The notes beneath the pieces were generated by a model that did not search any database, was not told the origin of the DNA, and saw only the letters and a list, made by a program, of their open reading frames with translations. DNA of 64,000 nt from Scolanthus callimorphus (taxonomy: Eukaryota; Cnidaria; Anthozoa; Actiniaria; Edwardsiidae): NCBI GenBank assembly GCA_033964015.1, contig CM066914.1:20681023-20745022 (forward strand). Reading direction: 5' to 3'. Positions within the stretch are counted from its first letter, which is position 1; the number at the start of each line of letters is the position of its first letter. Of the stretch, positions 1 through 12,554 are shown one piece after another. The position numbers were made by a program, and so were the translations under genes.

Positions 1-357
1 TGATCAGGATTAAAAACCCATCTTCAACCCTGCTTCAACCAAGAAACCATTGTTATGATTATCCTGTTCTTAACATATTGAGAACTCTCGTTTGAAAGTC
101 AAGAAGGTTGTTCTTTCATCCAAGTGTTGACAATGACTCAAAAATGAATCAACATTTATTTCTGCAAAAGGTGTAGTCTAAAATAATCTAATTGGAATTA
201 GTCCTTATCTTACTTTCGACTAACAACCAGAGAACATAATAATTTTGGGTTAATCTTTGTATGCTATTGTCTTTTCTAACACTTATTGACACAGTCGTCA
301 TAAATGGAACCCCTTTTGAAAAATCTTGGATCTGCCACTGAATGCTTCTGATCTTAC

Positions 358-3300
358 CACAACAGCCTTGAGAACTTCAGTAGTAATTGAAGGAAGAACC
401 CTCTCATCATAATCTTCACCTAAGTTCATGTATATTTTAGGAAGAACTTGGGCTTGTGGTCTGAATAAAATCCTAAGCGTGATGTTGACATTTTGCAGAT
501 CTGTGGACAAAAATATCAGTTGACAATCATGACAATCCTATATCCCCCATAGTCATAGGTAATTGACCACTCGTCAATCAAAATTGTACAGTCAGGGATG
601 GTGGAACAGTTTTCAAAGTGGGGGGGCTCGTTAGTTAGATTGTCTGACAATTTAGTTAAAATGTATGAAAACTTGACAAAATATGCCCCCCTCTGGCTCT
701 GCCGTCCCTGTCACTGGGCATGTATCATTGCGGTCGAAGACCACATACTAATCTGATCGCGTGGCTTTGGTTGGACGCCAGCTTGATTCAGAGATTTTGG
801 ACTGACTTTGTTATTCTGCCTCGAATTCATGTCAAGAGCGGCAGAGGTGGTATGGTAATGAAACTGCCTCGATCTCACAAACGGAGGTGAAATGGTAAAG
901 GCTGGTTTCCATATAGTCTTATCTGTCACATCAGTCGCCCGTGAAACAATGGAAATTGGAATTATTCTTTTGTTTCACGGTTGACTGATACGACAGATAC
1001 GACTATATGGAAACTAGGCTTTATGAAACTAGCCTCGATCTCATATGGACAGGGAGAGATATGGTAACTAGCGCATGTCACACGAAAAGAAACAATAGCT
1101 ACAATATTGCAGGCTCAACCAACAGTGTTCCATGTTGTTTTCTTTGGAGTCCATTTTGCAATTTTGTGCTGCAAAGTCTTGTGCTGCAAAGTCCATTTTG
1201 ATCACAACATCAGAAAATTAAGCAGTGATGTGTTTTCTGAGAAGGAAACACTACATTTCGTTGTAAACACGAAACCCACCAAGGTTTTACAGAGAATTTT
1301 GCAGTCAATATGACGAATAGAAGAAAGCGAACTTCATATCACAGTTTTTATTTGGCAAGATGGCTTTCGGATCCCATCTCACTACCTCAGATTCCAGTAA
1401 TGTACCTGGTTGGGGGCCTTTGGATCTCACTACAATTCCCAGTTATTTGGCTGGTGGCCTTGTGGTCTCGCTACAATTAATCCCAGTTACTTGAAAAGCT
1501 ACCCTCTATCACTCTCCAGGTAATCAGACACTTGATGTTTTTATATTGAAATATAACAGGTCTAGCTGTAACAGCATTTTCACCAGTCATAGGCTCTCTA
1601 CTTGCCCGTGAAATCTCTGTAAATTTTCCTCTTCTGTCATCATGACACACTCGCTTCGACCGCAATTCAGTGATCTATGATTATTCTAGTATATTCTATA
1701 GCTCACTGGTAGTGGAAAAACAAAGCAGCTCACATTAACCTGCTGGGGGTAACTTCCGGCAGGGGATTTGGGGGAATTGGGTAATGTATTCCATCAGTCT
1801 AACGGCAAGTCCCTAAAGAACTCTGCTGGGGATCTCTCTGAAGGGGATGTTTGAGGTGACTGGAGAAAATATATGGTTAGGGATGGATAGTCTATCAAGG
1901 GCAGTGCTTGGGTCCTCCCAAGTGACCCTCCTTACCTTTGCTACCAGTAGTAACAGGCACATTTCTTGGTCTTGTTCTAATGTCAAATATGATTGGTCTC
2001 TGCACCCATGGAACCAAGAAATGAGTACCTTCACCAATCACGTCTGCTTTGACACCTTGAAATCTGTCAAAGATCACTGCCCGATGTCCCCCATCAACTG
2101 CAAACAGGATAGTTTAGTTGATATGTTTCTAGCCTGCAAAAGTGGCAGTTGCTCAGTGCTCAGCGCAAGAATATCATAGTTGTGAAATAATTTGACCAAA
2201 TCTGGTTAAAGCTTCTCGCATTGTAAAGCCACAGAACCAAGAGAGAAATGCCCACTCAAAATGAAACATGGATACTAACTCTCCTGGTTTTTCCACCAAT
2301 CTTATACAAGCACCTGTATTTTGGTCAGACATCTGCAAAATTGGTCTCATCATTCTTGCACCCAGCACTCGCTTGCTCATCACATTGTGAAGGAGGCTCT
2401 GCTGACAACCATTTGAGGGCCTTTGCTGATTGGCTAATTTTGGTTGGAGCATATAAAGATCTCAATAATGGCTCTGCATCACATTCCGCGTATGCACAAT
2501 GGCTGTCACCAGAGGCTCCCATGTAAGGTTGCAAGCTGGGGAGCTCGTGGGATGAGAAAAAAAAGAAAAAATTAAAAATGGAGCCATTTGATTGACCAAA
2601 CTGACTGACCATAGCACAATTTCGGTCGGACAGTAACTCCACACTAACTAAGTCAAGTTTCAGTTCATTCTGTCACAGAGATGCCAACCTCGAGTAAACA
2701 AAAAGCGGGAGATTCACGATTTTCCCAGAAGTAATTGCAGAAGATATAAGGGAACATGAGAGAAAAGCCCCAAAATTCAAGTGGGAGAAGCAGCAGAAAA
2801 AGTGGAAGTCTCTGTCTTCTTTTGTCCGCACACATCACCCATACACTTACAGCAACTTGCAGTGCAATACCAATGGCTACAAATTTTCTTTTTTTCCAAG
2901 GTAATTCCACTATGGAACGCCCCTGGGGGGGTACTTGGCTTGATATAGGGTGGGTATGTGCCACTGCTAATTTCAAATGCGGACCCTGTTCTAAAACGAT
3001 TTTTTGAAGAAAAGCTACCCCGTTCAATTTTTTTGCACCCAAAATGATCATACCCCGTTCTAGAGGATGGATCCTAAGCGATACCCCGTTCTTTCGGCTG
3101 GAGGAAGAAATCGGGACCCCGTTTGGCGGCACATACCCGTATAGCTCCTGTAAGGGAGTACCCCCCCTGGGGAATGCCCTTCCTTTTGCAGCTGTAAATG
3201 CACAATCTGTGGAGTGCTTTACTAGCCTAGCCCACCTAGCTGTTTTTGGTTTTAGCTGCTAGGAAATTAGCACTTTGCATGTATTTATTTACCATTACAT

Positions 3301-3739
3301 CAATATATATATTTTTATCATCCTGTATAGTTGTTTCAGTTCAGTCTGACACTGACAGTACTCTTGTCCTACCTCAAATCGCCCACTGTTTTTAAAACGT
3401 GCTGCGATAATACTATATAAGAACCATAAAGTCCTAGAACAGATTTGCCAAATTTACACCTTTTTTCGATAGATCATTGGATTAAACAGGGCTACAAGAT
3501 TTACTATTACTAGTTATTTCTACATGCAAGTGGTCGACCAAGTTGCATAAGCCTCATGAGACTTTTCGGTGCAGAATTCACACTTCCGTTCAACTATATG
3601 CACAAAATAATTTTCCATGACTTTATACCACATATTAGTCTAAACATTTACCGTTAAAAAGAGCAGTATTGACGACTCCTCCGACTACAGCAACTCCTAG
3701 TCCGAGCCCAGCAAGCCGATTGAAGAAACTCGCAGCCAT
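358..3739 (-). CDS. PHB: Prohibitin (PHB1-type), 5' half; continues beyond the left edge
   Basis: Three exons read on the minus strand: 3739-3652 (29 codons +1), 2097-1936 and 500-358. All have GT-AG borders and the phases join (1, 1, 0), giving the first ~130 of about 270 residues. Exon 1 starts [15 protein letters not shown] and contains the short hydrophobic N-terminal anchor (about residues 10-28). Exon 2 carries the conserved [15 protein letters not shown] and [18 protein letters not shown] blocks of the SPFH/PHB domain. Exon 3 carries [14 protein letters not shown] and [17 protein letters not shown]. In this family the protein forms ring complexes with PHB2 in the mitochondrial inner membrane and stabilises newly made membrane proteins. 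The remaining exons lie left of position 1. Intron 1 (2098-3651) and intron 2 (501-1935) hold dispersed repeats. No frame break is seen. PHB2 is less likely because the exon 2-3 residues match PHB1 best. Confidence 0.93.
501..1935. other. Prohibitin intron 2, no gene seen
   Basis: This stretch separates prohibitin exons 2 and 3. It contains a G/C-rich dispersed repeat fragment at about 595-715 and otherwise mixed AT-rich sequence. Short open frames on both strands show no recognisable protein features, so I see no coding content here. Confidence 0.5.
2098..3651. repeat. Prohibitin intron 1 with two transposon-like insertions
   Basis: About 2380-2560 is a diverged copy of the 219-bp inverted-repeat element best seen at 39772-39990 (shared GGGGAGCTC end and GAGGCTCTG blocks). 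About 2920-3171 is a second element ending in inverted GGGGGGGTACT / AGTACCCCCCC termini and containing the repeated phrase TACCCCGTTCT. The segment 2150-2270 also recurs at 11640-11730, downstream of RPS26 copy A. No exon is seen inside the intron. Confidence 0.6.
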
Positions 3740-6700
3740 CTTGAAACTTCGACCACGTGAATATGAGAGGAAGCCTCGATCTGGTGGTCACTGAACGGGG
3801 CTCCGCGCTTACACAGAGACTGGGTCGGGCGCGAAAAACGGGCCAAAAAACATACCAAAAAACACTAAACATGACAAAATGAAGATGAAATGATAAAAAT
3901 AAAAACGGGCACGATTAATTATAGACAAAAATGTTCAAATTCAAATGAATTACGATTGAGGAGTTAGAAGGACACCCGATATGTTAGACTAGCCTCACTC
4001 GCAGGGCTCTCTTTCGTTTCTGGTGCATGTGGTAGAGCACGCCGGAAATATCGGCGTGCCTTGTAGCTCGAGCGCGCACACGTTTGTATGGGATTCCTGC
4101 ACACTCTCGTTTTGTTAGGGTTCCTGCAGGTTCCTGTGTACTCTGAACACGAAAGCTCTCAAAAAGCTTCTACCACAAAACAAGCCTCAAAACATGCGCG
4201 TGCGCGGGCCACGCACCTAATAAAGAAAGCATTTAGAAAACGCAAACTTCACCAGAAACAAAGAGAGCCTGCGGGCAAGAAGTGAAGAGACATTTCACAC
4301 TGGCAAGAGGGACTCCTGACACCTGACTTTTCGCCTCGATTTCCCAAGATTCAAGAGTTATCTGTAGATAAACGCTTATCCAACGGATAATCTTGAACAA
4401 ATTCTATACAACAGATAACTTTTATCCATGGATAACTTTATCCAACCTTTCAGGAACCGGCCCTAGAAATTTGGATAAACGCTAGTTATCCAACGGATAG
4501 CCTGAGCAAAACATATAAATCCCTGAACAAAACATATAGAGCAGATAACTTTTATCCGTGGATATAAGGCTGCATTAATTATGTATACTACAGGGGGGGG
4601 GGAGTTGATTTTTCTTGACAATGCAAAATTTTCAGATCCCCCAAGCCACAACATATTTTTTACAAATCCCCCCGCTTGTTCAGAAGGAAAAAAACATGCC
4701 CCCCCCCCCCCCCCCGCACAAGGCTCAATGATAAAACATACAAAGCATAAAAATGCAAATAAAAATCCTAGGTGGCTGTACTCTATTTTTGTGTGTAGTG
4801 ACTTTCTACCAAGTAATCTGGTGCGCTCCACGACTGGAACCCTTACTATTAGTCTAGGAGCAGCTACCGGAAAAAAAATCGCGTCGTAGCACCCAACGCG
4901 CAGACCCAGGAAAATAACATAGAAAGATAGGTACATGCCTAAGGTTCAATTTGATCCCTATCGCACAGATTGGCTTGTGGGACAACACCCCGATATTTGG
5001 CATTTTGGGCCCCTGCTGCTCAGTCCTTTAAAAACATTGCAAACTTATACGCCTCTAAACCCCTCATTCAAGGATCAAATGTATCCAAAACTTTGTATCA
5101 TTGTAAGAAATCACACACTTTAAATTCCTAGCTGTAAATCTGCCCTTAATACCCACTCTAACGTCAGAAATAGAAATTAGAATTTGGCAGCCATATTAGT
5201 TCTTTGTTATTAATGAGTTGTGCCTCCTCTCCTGAAGACATAGATATAGGCTGTAGCGCTACAAGTAGAGCGTGCCTAAATGTGTGCGTTGGCAAAAAAT
5301 ATCCCTCCAATGCATTGAACACTTATGTGGACATTTTACTGCTGTCGTATGTTTTCTGTGATCTCTGCTGACATAAACAAAAAATTATAGATTTATTAGA
5401 AAATACCCAAAACATTTTTCTTTATTCAAAATTACCTAGTTAAATGATTCAAACAAAGTCGATGAAGAGATACCAGACCATTAAAACTAAATACATTAGG
5501 CCGGGAAAGCTGTACAGTCTATGTCATTCTTGACTTTCCAGAATTCAGGAACTCATGAATAACAAAGGAAACTCAACAAAAGGTTCAAAATGGCCGCCGT
5601 CAGAGACATCCCTTTAACCTTCATTTTTACAGTACGTACGGAAATTACGGCATAAATTCGCATCTAACCATTTGAAACGCATTTATTTCTACACGTATGC
5701 AGAGTTTGATGTGTTTCTTGATAAAAATTTTAATTTTACAGGCTCCAAATTAGTTTAGAATTTTACAAAGAACATGTGAGCATTCTAACAAAAGTGTCCG
5801 AAATCGGAATGTTGTCCCGATGGGCTCATTTGTAACATCCAGCCTAAATTAAACCTTGTACATATACCTATCATCCTATGCTACTTTCCCGGGTCTGCGC
5901 GATGGGTGCTACGAAAACCACTTTCTAGGCCTCTTTTCAAGATCTGCTCCTAGACTATATAGGCTGAGTCAAAACTCATGGTGCTCATTTATTTTGTATA
6001 TTGATTGTTTGGTTTGTTTTCCGTCGAAGCGCGCCGCAATTTTGACAATCAAGCTACAAGACTATTAATCAAAAGTCCAAAGGCGTTTTTGTCTGGCAGA
6101 CAAAAGTCACTGAACAGGACCTCGAGAAAAGAAGGCCTTTTACGATTGTTTAAGTTTAAAAATGACCCACCCCCGGACGAGAAATTAAGACGGTAAGATT
6201 CCATCGACTCTGCGTGACAAAGCTTCACAACAAAAACTTCATGAACTCCATTTATACTGTCCGAGCATTTATAATTCGTTTTTAAATGTACTTTAGTTTT
6301 CTCGTCTTTGAACGAGTTCTCATTTCATTGAAAGTGAGTAGACAAAATATAAATAAAGTGAAACTAAGGTATTAGTACAATATCGGTAGACATTCCTAGG
6401 CCATTCTGCGGTTGTAGTCCCCGGAATCTCTCAATGCGAAATTTACCTATTCTATTTGCAGAGCAACTATTTCGCAGTTATGTTACTTGACTTTTTGCGA
6501 AATTGGAACTCTGTTTTTTCACTGAGACGAAATTGCTAAATCTGTTTCTTCTCTATAGAAGACGTTAACTGCGAAATGTGTCTTTCCCCAAACGTTGTGT
6601 GTACGGGCATGCTCTGCATTATATTTTATGTGGCGTTATTTTCTGTAACTGGGACATTGTAACTGCCGATCGATAGTTATTAAAACTGGTAATAGTTCGC

Positions 6701-7287
6701 AAAACCCGACGCGCTTGAGATGAGAAAACCAAAATTCCTCACCCCCCTCCCCTGGGAAAAACAATTCCCGACCCCGGGGCCAGCAAAACTTTCAAAATTC
6801 CCCACCCCAGGGATCGAAGGCAGTGGTGTACAAATGCCCCACGGTGTCCCGGGGGGGGGGGGGGGGGGATGATACCAGGGGCGCTGATACATTATGCGCG
6901 CAAAGCGCGCAGCTTTTTTAAACATATCAGTTGCATGAAAGAGGGTAAATGCATGAGATTAGTCAAATCACACTAGTGGTCTATTATCAATGCTGCGTTC
7001 TGATTGGTGGAGCTACTAGTAGGCTATAAGTTATAGCTTACTAGTAGCGAAAAGTGTTGGATTCGAAAGCCAGAAAATGGCAAATGACCAGACCAGAAAA
7101 CGTTTTTGGCTATACAAATTGACCTACTAGTGTGATTTGACTAAAACAATTATTCCTCTCGCCCTCGTGGCCTCTGAGTCATCGGGCTCGGGGAATAATT
7201 GATAAATAGTAGCGCAAGAGCGCAAGTGATATTTCCAGGAAGTTCAAACTCGGTGTTCACAGGAAAATAACTCTTCATTTCCTTTCT
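3740..7287. other. Divergent intergenic region between prohibitin and RPS26 copy A, repeat-rich
   Basis: Prohibitin starts leftward at 3739 and RPS26 copy A starts rightward at about 7372, so both promoters lie in this interval. Position 3752-3960 is a block repeated upstream of RPS26 copy B at 13295-13500. About 4330-4570 contains several GGATAA/TTATCC motifs. About 4840-4935 and 5860-5965 form an inverted pair around GGGTCTGCGCG. Poly-C/poly-G tracts occur at 4600, 4700 and 6850. An inverted-repeat element occupies 6959-7144. No convincing gene was found. Confidence 0.55.
6959..7144. mobile_element. Short inverted-repeat element (MITE-like), copy 1
   Basis: Starts AGTCAAATCACACTAGT and ends with its inverted complement ACTAGTGTGATTTGACT, 186 bp, with no coding capacity. 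A second, diverged copy lies at 17169-17337, and the homology continues past both copies into a CCTCGTGGCCTC-like flank. Non-autonomous DNA transposon is the simplest reading. Confidence 0.7.
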
Positions 7288-7371
7288 GAGCCCACTGTCG
7301 CAAGCCGCTGGTTAATGCGGGGTGGCCCGGTGGAGACTAAGGGGCGACATTGGAGCGGCTTTGGAATCACC
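7288..7371 (+). promoter_or_regulatory. Promoter/5' leader of RPS26 copy A, pyrimidine tract deleted
   Basis: The block 7288-7350 is nearly identical to 13790-13858 upstream of copy B. Copy B then has CCTCTTTGCCTTTAG before its start codon, whereas copy A passes from GGAGCGG straight to CTTTGGAATCACC. Ribosomal protein mRNAs normally begin in a 5' terminal oligopyrimidine (TOP) tract. By comparison, copy A has lost about 15 bases that include the presumed transcription start. Confidence 0.6.
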
Positions 7372-10300
7372 ATGGTGGGTTTGTAGACTATTCTAACTTA
7401 AAAGCATTTTTTTTGTCTTAGCATGCTGTGATCGGGCTTAGAAATTGTAAATACAAACCAATTAGGGTCTATTGTTATATTTTATTGACGTTTTTCTCCG
7501 GATTACCGCCCTGAATGGATCACCGCAATGTTATGTTGCGATTGTACAAATCATCGTGAAAGCGCGAGCTGTTGTTGTGTTTTCGAAGAAAATTGTGTGC
7601 AGTTCACTATAAACCCGCTCTAGCCCAACCTACTACAGAGGGTTGAAGGTTGAGAAACATTGATTCAGTATAGTATGTACACTAGGCTCTCAACCAGCTC
7701 TAGCGGGTTCACCAACCCGCTTACAGCGGGTTGAGCCTCAACCTGCCCTAGCGGGTTGGGAAACATTGATTCAGTATAGCATATAGGCCATTATTTTGTT
7801 TACAGGTTGAGCTCATTAGCATAAGCAATGTTCAGCATCGGACTATTCGAGGGAGCTATAAAATGAAGAGTTCTGTATAACCGGCGTAATCAATCGAACA
7901 AATCCGAACAAAAAATCAATCGAACACCAATCGTTCGATTTGTTCGGCAATCGAACACAATCGAACTCGAGCTTTGCTGTGAGTTCGATTTTCGAACAAA
8001 ATCGAACACCACCAATCGAACAGATTGGATTGTTCGATTTTGTTCGGTGTTAAGTTATGAATGATATGTGACAGGGAAAATAAGTCTAGTTAACAGCAAT
8101 TAGGGGAAAGAGGGGACTCCAAAACCTTTGGGATGGGGATGCTTGCCGTCCATGTTATTTTTAGGGTTAAATCGACTCGTTTTACCTTTTGGAGGTAAAA
8201 AAGGAAAGGCATTTGTTTACCACATTTTTCCATCTTAAAAGATCAGGCAGCATATTTTGGCGTGAAACATTTATCAACATGCTCTAGGGGGTTCACCAAC
8301 CTCACCTACTCTAGCCGGACCTGCTACGGCAGGTTGAACCTCAACCTGCTCTAGCGGGTTGAGAAACATTGATTCAGTATAGTATAGGAAAATAGAAGGA
8401 AACAAATTTGAGCAGGCTAAATACACACATACCTGCAGAGTCATTCTTGTGTGCCCTGATTGGTTCCCGAAATTGTTTTGGGAACCAATCAGAGAGCAAA
8501 AGAATTATAGTTAGTATAATTATGCAAGCAATTCTGTGCACTTATTGGTCATCTGTCACCAATATTTACATCACCTTTGGAGACTAATTGTTAGATATTG
8601 ATACCCTGCTCTGCCAATTAATGAAACATATCGTAACTACATTGTTCAAAAATTTTCCCTTCTCCTAGACAACAAAGAGGCGTAATGGAGGGCGCTCCAA
8701 ACACGGCAGAGGCCATGTCAAATTTGTACGCTGTACAAACTGTGCTCGCTGTGTCCCAAATGACAAGTCCATAAAGAAGTTTGTGGTCAGAAACATTGTG
8801 GAGGCAGCAGCTGTTAGGGATATTGCTGATGTCAGTGTGTATGAAGGTAAGAAAACAATGTGTTATAGTTTGATGTGCCATCCACTTCAATCATTAGGAG
8901 TTCGCTAATCTTGTTCCCAAATTCATAGATCTGACCTGTCATTCATATAGCCATAGTTACTGTTGTTATGTCCCACAAGCAAACCAAGCTTCACCTAAAA
9001 AAAAGTCCAACAATATTCCAATACCTAGCCTGCTAGCAGGCGTTGGAGGCTGTTTTTATCGTCGAAAACCCGGCGTTTCGTAGTCGCGAGCGCCATCTTG
9101 GATTTTTTGGCGGAGTGACAATGGGGCGAGTGACAAAACGAGGGGGTGGGGGGCGGGAGAGAGGCGGAAAGAACGCCTGCAATAGACTCCTTCGCAGCCC
9201 CTAACGGTCGGAGGGGGCGGGGAGCGTTGTGTGACTCCGACCGTTAGGGGCTGCAAAGGAGTCTATTGCAGGCGTTCTTTCCGCCTCTCTCCCGCCCCCC
9301 CACCCCCTCGTTTTGTCACTCGCCCCATTGTCACTCGGCCAAAAAATCCAAGATGGCGCTCGCGACTACGAACTCCGGGTTTTCGCCGATAAAAACAGCC
9401 TCCAACGCCTGCTAGCAGGCTAAAGTTTACCAGATATCTTTATCTTTAGATCATCTACATTTACACTGCTCTCAAACTAGATACACATCTTATTAATCCA
9501 ATTTTTCCATGTGCTGGATTTCTGGCACATGATTCAAGTGTTCATGACTGAGATTTCATTCAAATCAGATGTCCAGATGGAGTAGTTTTGAGAACAGACT
9601 GTATTAATTTGATGTTCAAATCCACCAAAAGCTGCACTTTCAGTTTATTTTGCATGTAGGGGCACTCTTTTGCTTCAGCCTCTGGTCTCCAGGGTAAAGA
9701 ATACAATATGTAGGTGAATTTTGATGCAAAAGTTAAACATTTTCACAAAATGATGCGTGCTGCTCACATCACGTTTTAACCGTAGCACAGAGTTTTAAAA
9801 GAAACAGTCAGAACTCAGATGCAGAGCTGGAAATTACTGCCAGTCATCGGACATTGTCCAATCCAAATCGTCAAATGTCCTAACCAATTTTCAGATAATA
9901 TGTCCAGCCAACTTTTCAGTAGAGACAACTAGGAAAAACGTTTTAATGGACATGTGTCCATTCAAGTAAGAATTTTTTTTTCCAGCTCTTGAGTGTGTCT
10001 CACACATAAAATCAGAGCAGAGAGACCATTTGGCATTAAAGTTACTGTTATTTTTGCTTTTTAATTTAGTGTACACCCTGCCTAAACTTTATGTTAAGCT
10101 ACACTATTGTGTGAGCTGTGCCATCCACTCCAAGGTAGTGCGTAACAGATCAAAGAAAGACCGTAAGATCAGGACTCCACCTCCAAGATTCCAACGCAAG
10201 GTGAGTTAAAAAACGATTTGTTAAAAAACGATTTGCATTGTGTGGTTCCAGAAAATATCCATCCCCCCCCCCCCCCCCACGGAAGGGTGTTCAGAAATGC

Positions 10301-11235
10301 AGCATCTTAACTAGCCCTATTGCGAGAGAAACATTGAAACGCCGCCGAGATTCAGCCATTTTGTTAACACAGGCAACCCACCTTATCGTGTTAAGGTGGG
10401 TTGCCTGTGTAAACAAAACAAAATGGCCGTCACTCGGCGGCGATGTTTCTGTTCTTTCTAAGCTAAGAAACGTTCGATGAAAGGTAGCCCCACTCCTGTG
10501 AAGTATCAAACAAAACGACTGATGAAAAAACAGCATTTGGCGCTCGGACTGCTCACGGCTCTTGACTGCCCTGTGGCCTGTACTCGGTGACGAACTGGGG
10601 AAGATTGGTTAGTTGGAATCAATATAACTGTACATAGATTATAGACTATTTATAGACACATTCACACCTGCACCTGCAAACCCGCACCTGCACACCTGCA
10701 CCTGCAAATTACACCGTCCGTATTGAAACCCCCCACTCCCACCCGCGGAATTTTTGGGTATCACACATTGGCTATTGAAATGAGGTTTGGTTACTAATTG
10801 GACAAAAACGTTATTGGTGGTTTTCATCATTCTGCCAACTTTCTGCATCAACTTATTACTTGTGTTTTCAAAGCGCTCCCTGAATCAAACATCTAAGCAA
10901 CCTGGTAGCTTTTGTAAAACCTGTGAGTGATGTTTGTGGTTGCTAACTGTTAATAGTTGTTCCGATAAATTATTGGATCCCTTTGGGCCAACTGTTAATT
11001 AGAATGGGTAGTGAAAACGGCAGAAAAAGAGCAAAGAGGTCTTAGCAAAGAGGTCTTCAGGATAATAAGCTGTGCAATGAGGTCTTCAGGATAATAAGCT
11101 GTGCAATCTCCCAAGCAGATCATGTTGGGTAGCATACCGTTTTCAAGAAATAAATATATTTTTTATATTGCTTTACAGCCTGACACCAATCAGCAAAAAC
11201 AGCAGCAAGCCATGGGAGGTGCTCCTAGGACATAA
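7372..11235 (+). CDS. RPS26: 40S ribosomal protein S26 (eS26), copy A
   Basis: Four coding segments: ATG alone at 7372-7374 followed directly by the donor GTGGGT; 8669-8846; 10070-10200; 11179-11235 with stop TAA. Lengths and phases add up to 369 nt (122 aa). The protein has the eS26 zinc-binding and core blocks [49 protein letters not shown] and RTPPPRFQ, with the C-terminal tail [18 protein letters not shown]. An intron right after the start codon is typical of animal RPS26. eS26 sits at the mRNA exit channel of the 40S subunit. Oddities: the start reads MTTKRR rather than MTKKRR, there is N for K in CVPxDK, the TOP tract is missing, and AATAAA reads AATAAG near 11279. The reading frame is intact, so it may be weakly expressed or beginning to decay. 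Confidence 0.9.
7600..8385. repeat. Repeat cluster in RPS26-A intron 1
   Basis: About 7600-7785 and 8280-8385 share the phrase GAAACATTGATTCAGTATAG after CTCTAGCGGGTTG blocks. Between them, about 7888-8052 is a palindrome-rich element built from AATCGAACA / TGTTCGATT in both orientations. These account for most of the size difference between intron 1 of copy A (1294 bp) and copy B (878 bp). Confidence 0.55.
9026..9422. mobile_element. Foldback element, ~190-bp arms, in RPS26-A intron 2
   Basis: A 397-bp near-perfect palindrome beginning TAGCCTGCTAGCAGGCGTTGG and ending with its inverted complement. The arms differ by only a few bases and small indels and surround a 21-base loop at about 9214-9234. 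The arms include ATCTTGGATTTTTTGG. A shorter relative is at about 31400-31560. No coding capacity. It is absent from the matching intron of RPS26 copy B. Confidence 0.85.
10325..10460. repeat. Hairpin-forming inverted repeat in RPS26-A intron 3
   Basis: The left arm ends AGGCAACCCACCTTA, a 5-6 base loop follows, then TAAGGTGGGTTGCCT opens the right arm. Homology continues outward through AAAATGGC/GCCATTTT and GCCGCCGAG/CTCGGCGGC to about 55 bp per arm. It is not present in copy B and lies just after a poly-C run at 10262-10278. Confidence 0.75.
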
Positions 11236-11451
11236 AAAACCTTGTATTTTTCAGCAAGAATGCGCACTCAAGATGAAAATAAGTCATGTTCTCCCTTTGG
11301 AATTTATTGTGTTGCTATTTAATGCACAGTCCACTACTGCCTACTCATGACACGACAGCAGAGCTGGGGACGTTTCAGCACTTTGCTTTCAAGATTAACC
11401 TCAAGTGTCAGCATGGTGACAGAAAGAATGTGAAATAATTTGACCAAATCT

Positions 11452-11640
11452 GGTGCTCCTAGGACATAAAAACCTTGTATTTTCCAATATGAATGCACAC
11501 ACTCAAGATGAAGATAAAAATAAAAATGTTCTCTCTTTGGAATTTATTGTGTTGTTATTTTAATGCACAGTCCACTTACTTATGACAATCATGGACAGCA
11601 GAGTGGGGGACTCAGCACTTTAGCATGGTGACAGCAAGAA
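11452..11640 (+). pseudogene. Partial third copy of the RPS26 3' end
   Basis: Starting inside the last codons (GGTGCTCCTAGGACATAA), this segment repeats the end of RPS26 exon 4 and the 3' untranslated region. It retains an AATAAA near 11524, which copy A itself lacks at its own position. It lies 217 bp downstream of the copy A stop. It could supply the poly(A) site for copy A transcripts, but it is only a fragment and encodes nothing on its own. Confidence 0.7.
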
Positions 11641-12554
11641 TATCATAGTTGTGAAATAATTTAACCAAATCTGGTTAAAGCTTCTCGCATAGCAAGCCAC
11701 AGAACCAAGAGAGAAACACCCACTCAAAAAGGACATCACCAACCTGACCTAACAAAAGCTACAAGTCGAGTGGAGGTGTTTACAAAAGCTTGCTTTGTGA
11801 TTGGTTGACCAGCGCAACGAACTGCAGGGTGGTGGCATGAGTGTGTGTTTGTTTCGAGTTTTTCCAAGGGGAAAGGGAGGGGAAGTCATTGTCAAGTTGT
11901 CCAGAATACCTTCCTTCGGTGGGCTATTTTGTATGTTTATCGAACATAGCGCTGGTGGAGTTTGAGGTGAGTTGAATCGTTTACAAACACTGACCATATC
12001 ACAGCCATATTTTCTTTCTCTCTTTCTTTCTTCACTGATTTTTGGGGAGGGGTGTGCCGCCGAGGTCTTGAAAACCTGACCCTATCAGAGACCAAAACTC
12101 CTCGATTTTTATACCCTACCGTAGACCTAACGTCAAAATTGTATACCCTACAGTAGACCTGAAGTTAGTCACCAGGGTGGTCCAACTGGTCGCTATCAAA
12201 GCGGTATTTTGTTAATCATGAACAGGGGCGGCGGAGCATCCTGAAAAGTGGGGGTGCCGAAGAGGCAAAAATGTAATTTCGTTTTTTGATGTTTTTACCT
12301 CATGTACATTTCAGATGAAAACATGTCACAATGTAATCTTAACCCTTACGTTCTGAGCCTAATGTCAAAACAGAAACAAAAAGGACACTCTTCTGTTCCT
12401 TTTCTCCTTTACGTGTAAATACAAAAAATATATCTAGCTTCAAAAAGTGGGGGTGCTCAGCCCCCAATTCAAAAAGTGGGGGTGCTCAGTCCCCCCAGTT
12501 CAAAAAGTGGGGATGCTCGAGCACTCCCTGCCCCCTGGTCCGCCGTTCCCTACT

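Noticed and set aside
2665..3132. 155-codon minus-strand open frame in prohibitin intron 1
   Set aside because: Most of it translates the TACCCCGTTCT transposon-like element, whose other copies would be expected to share the frame by chance only. No recognised domain.
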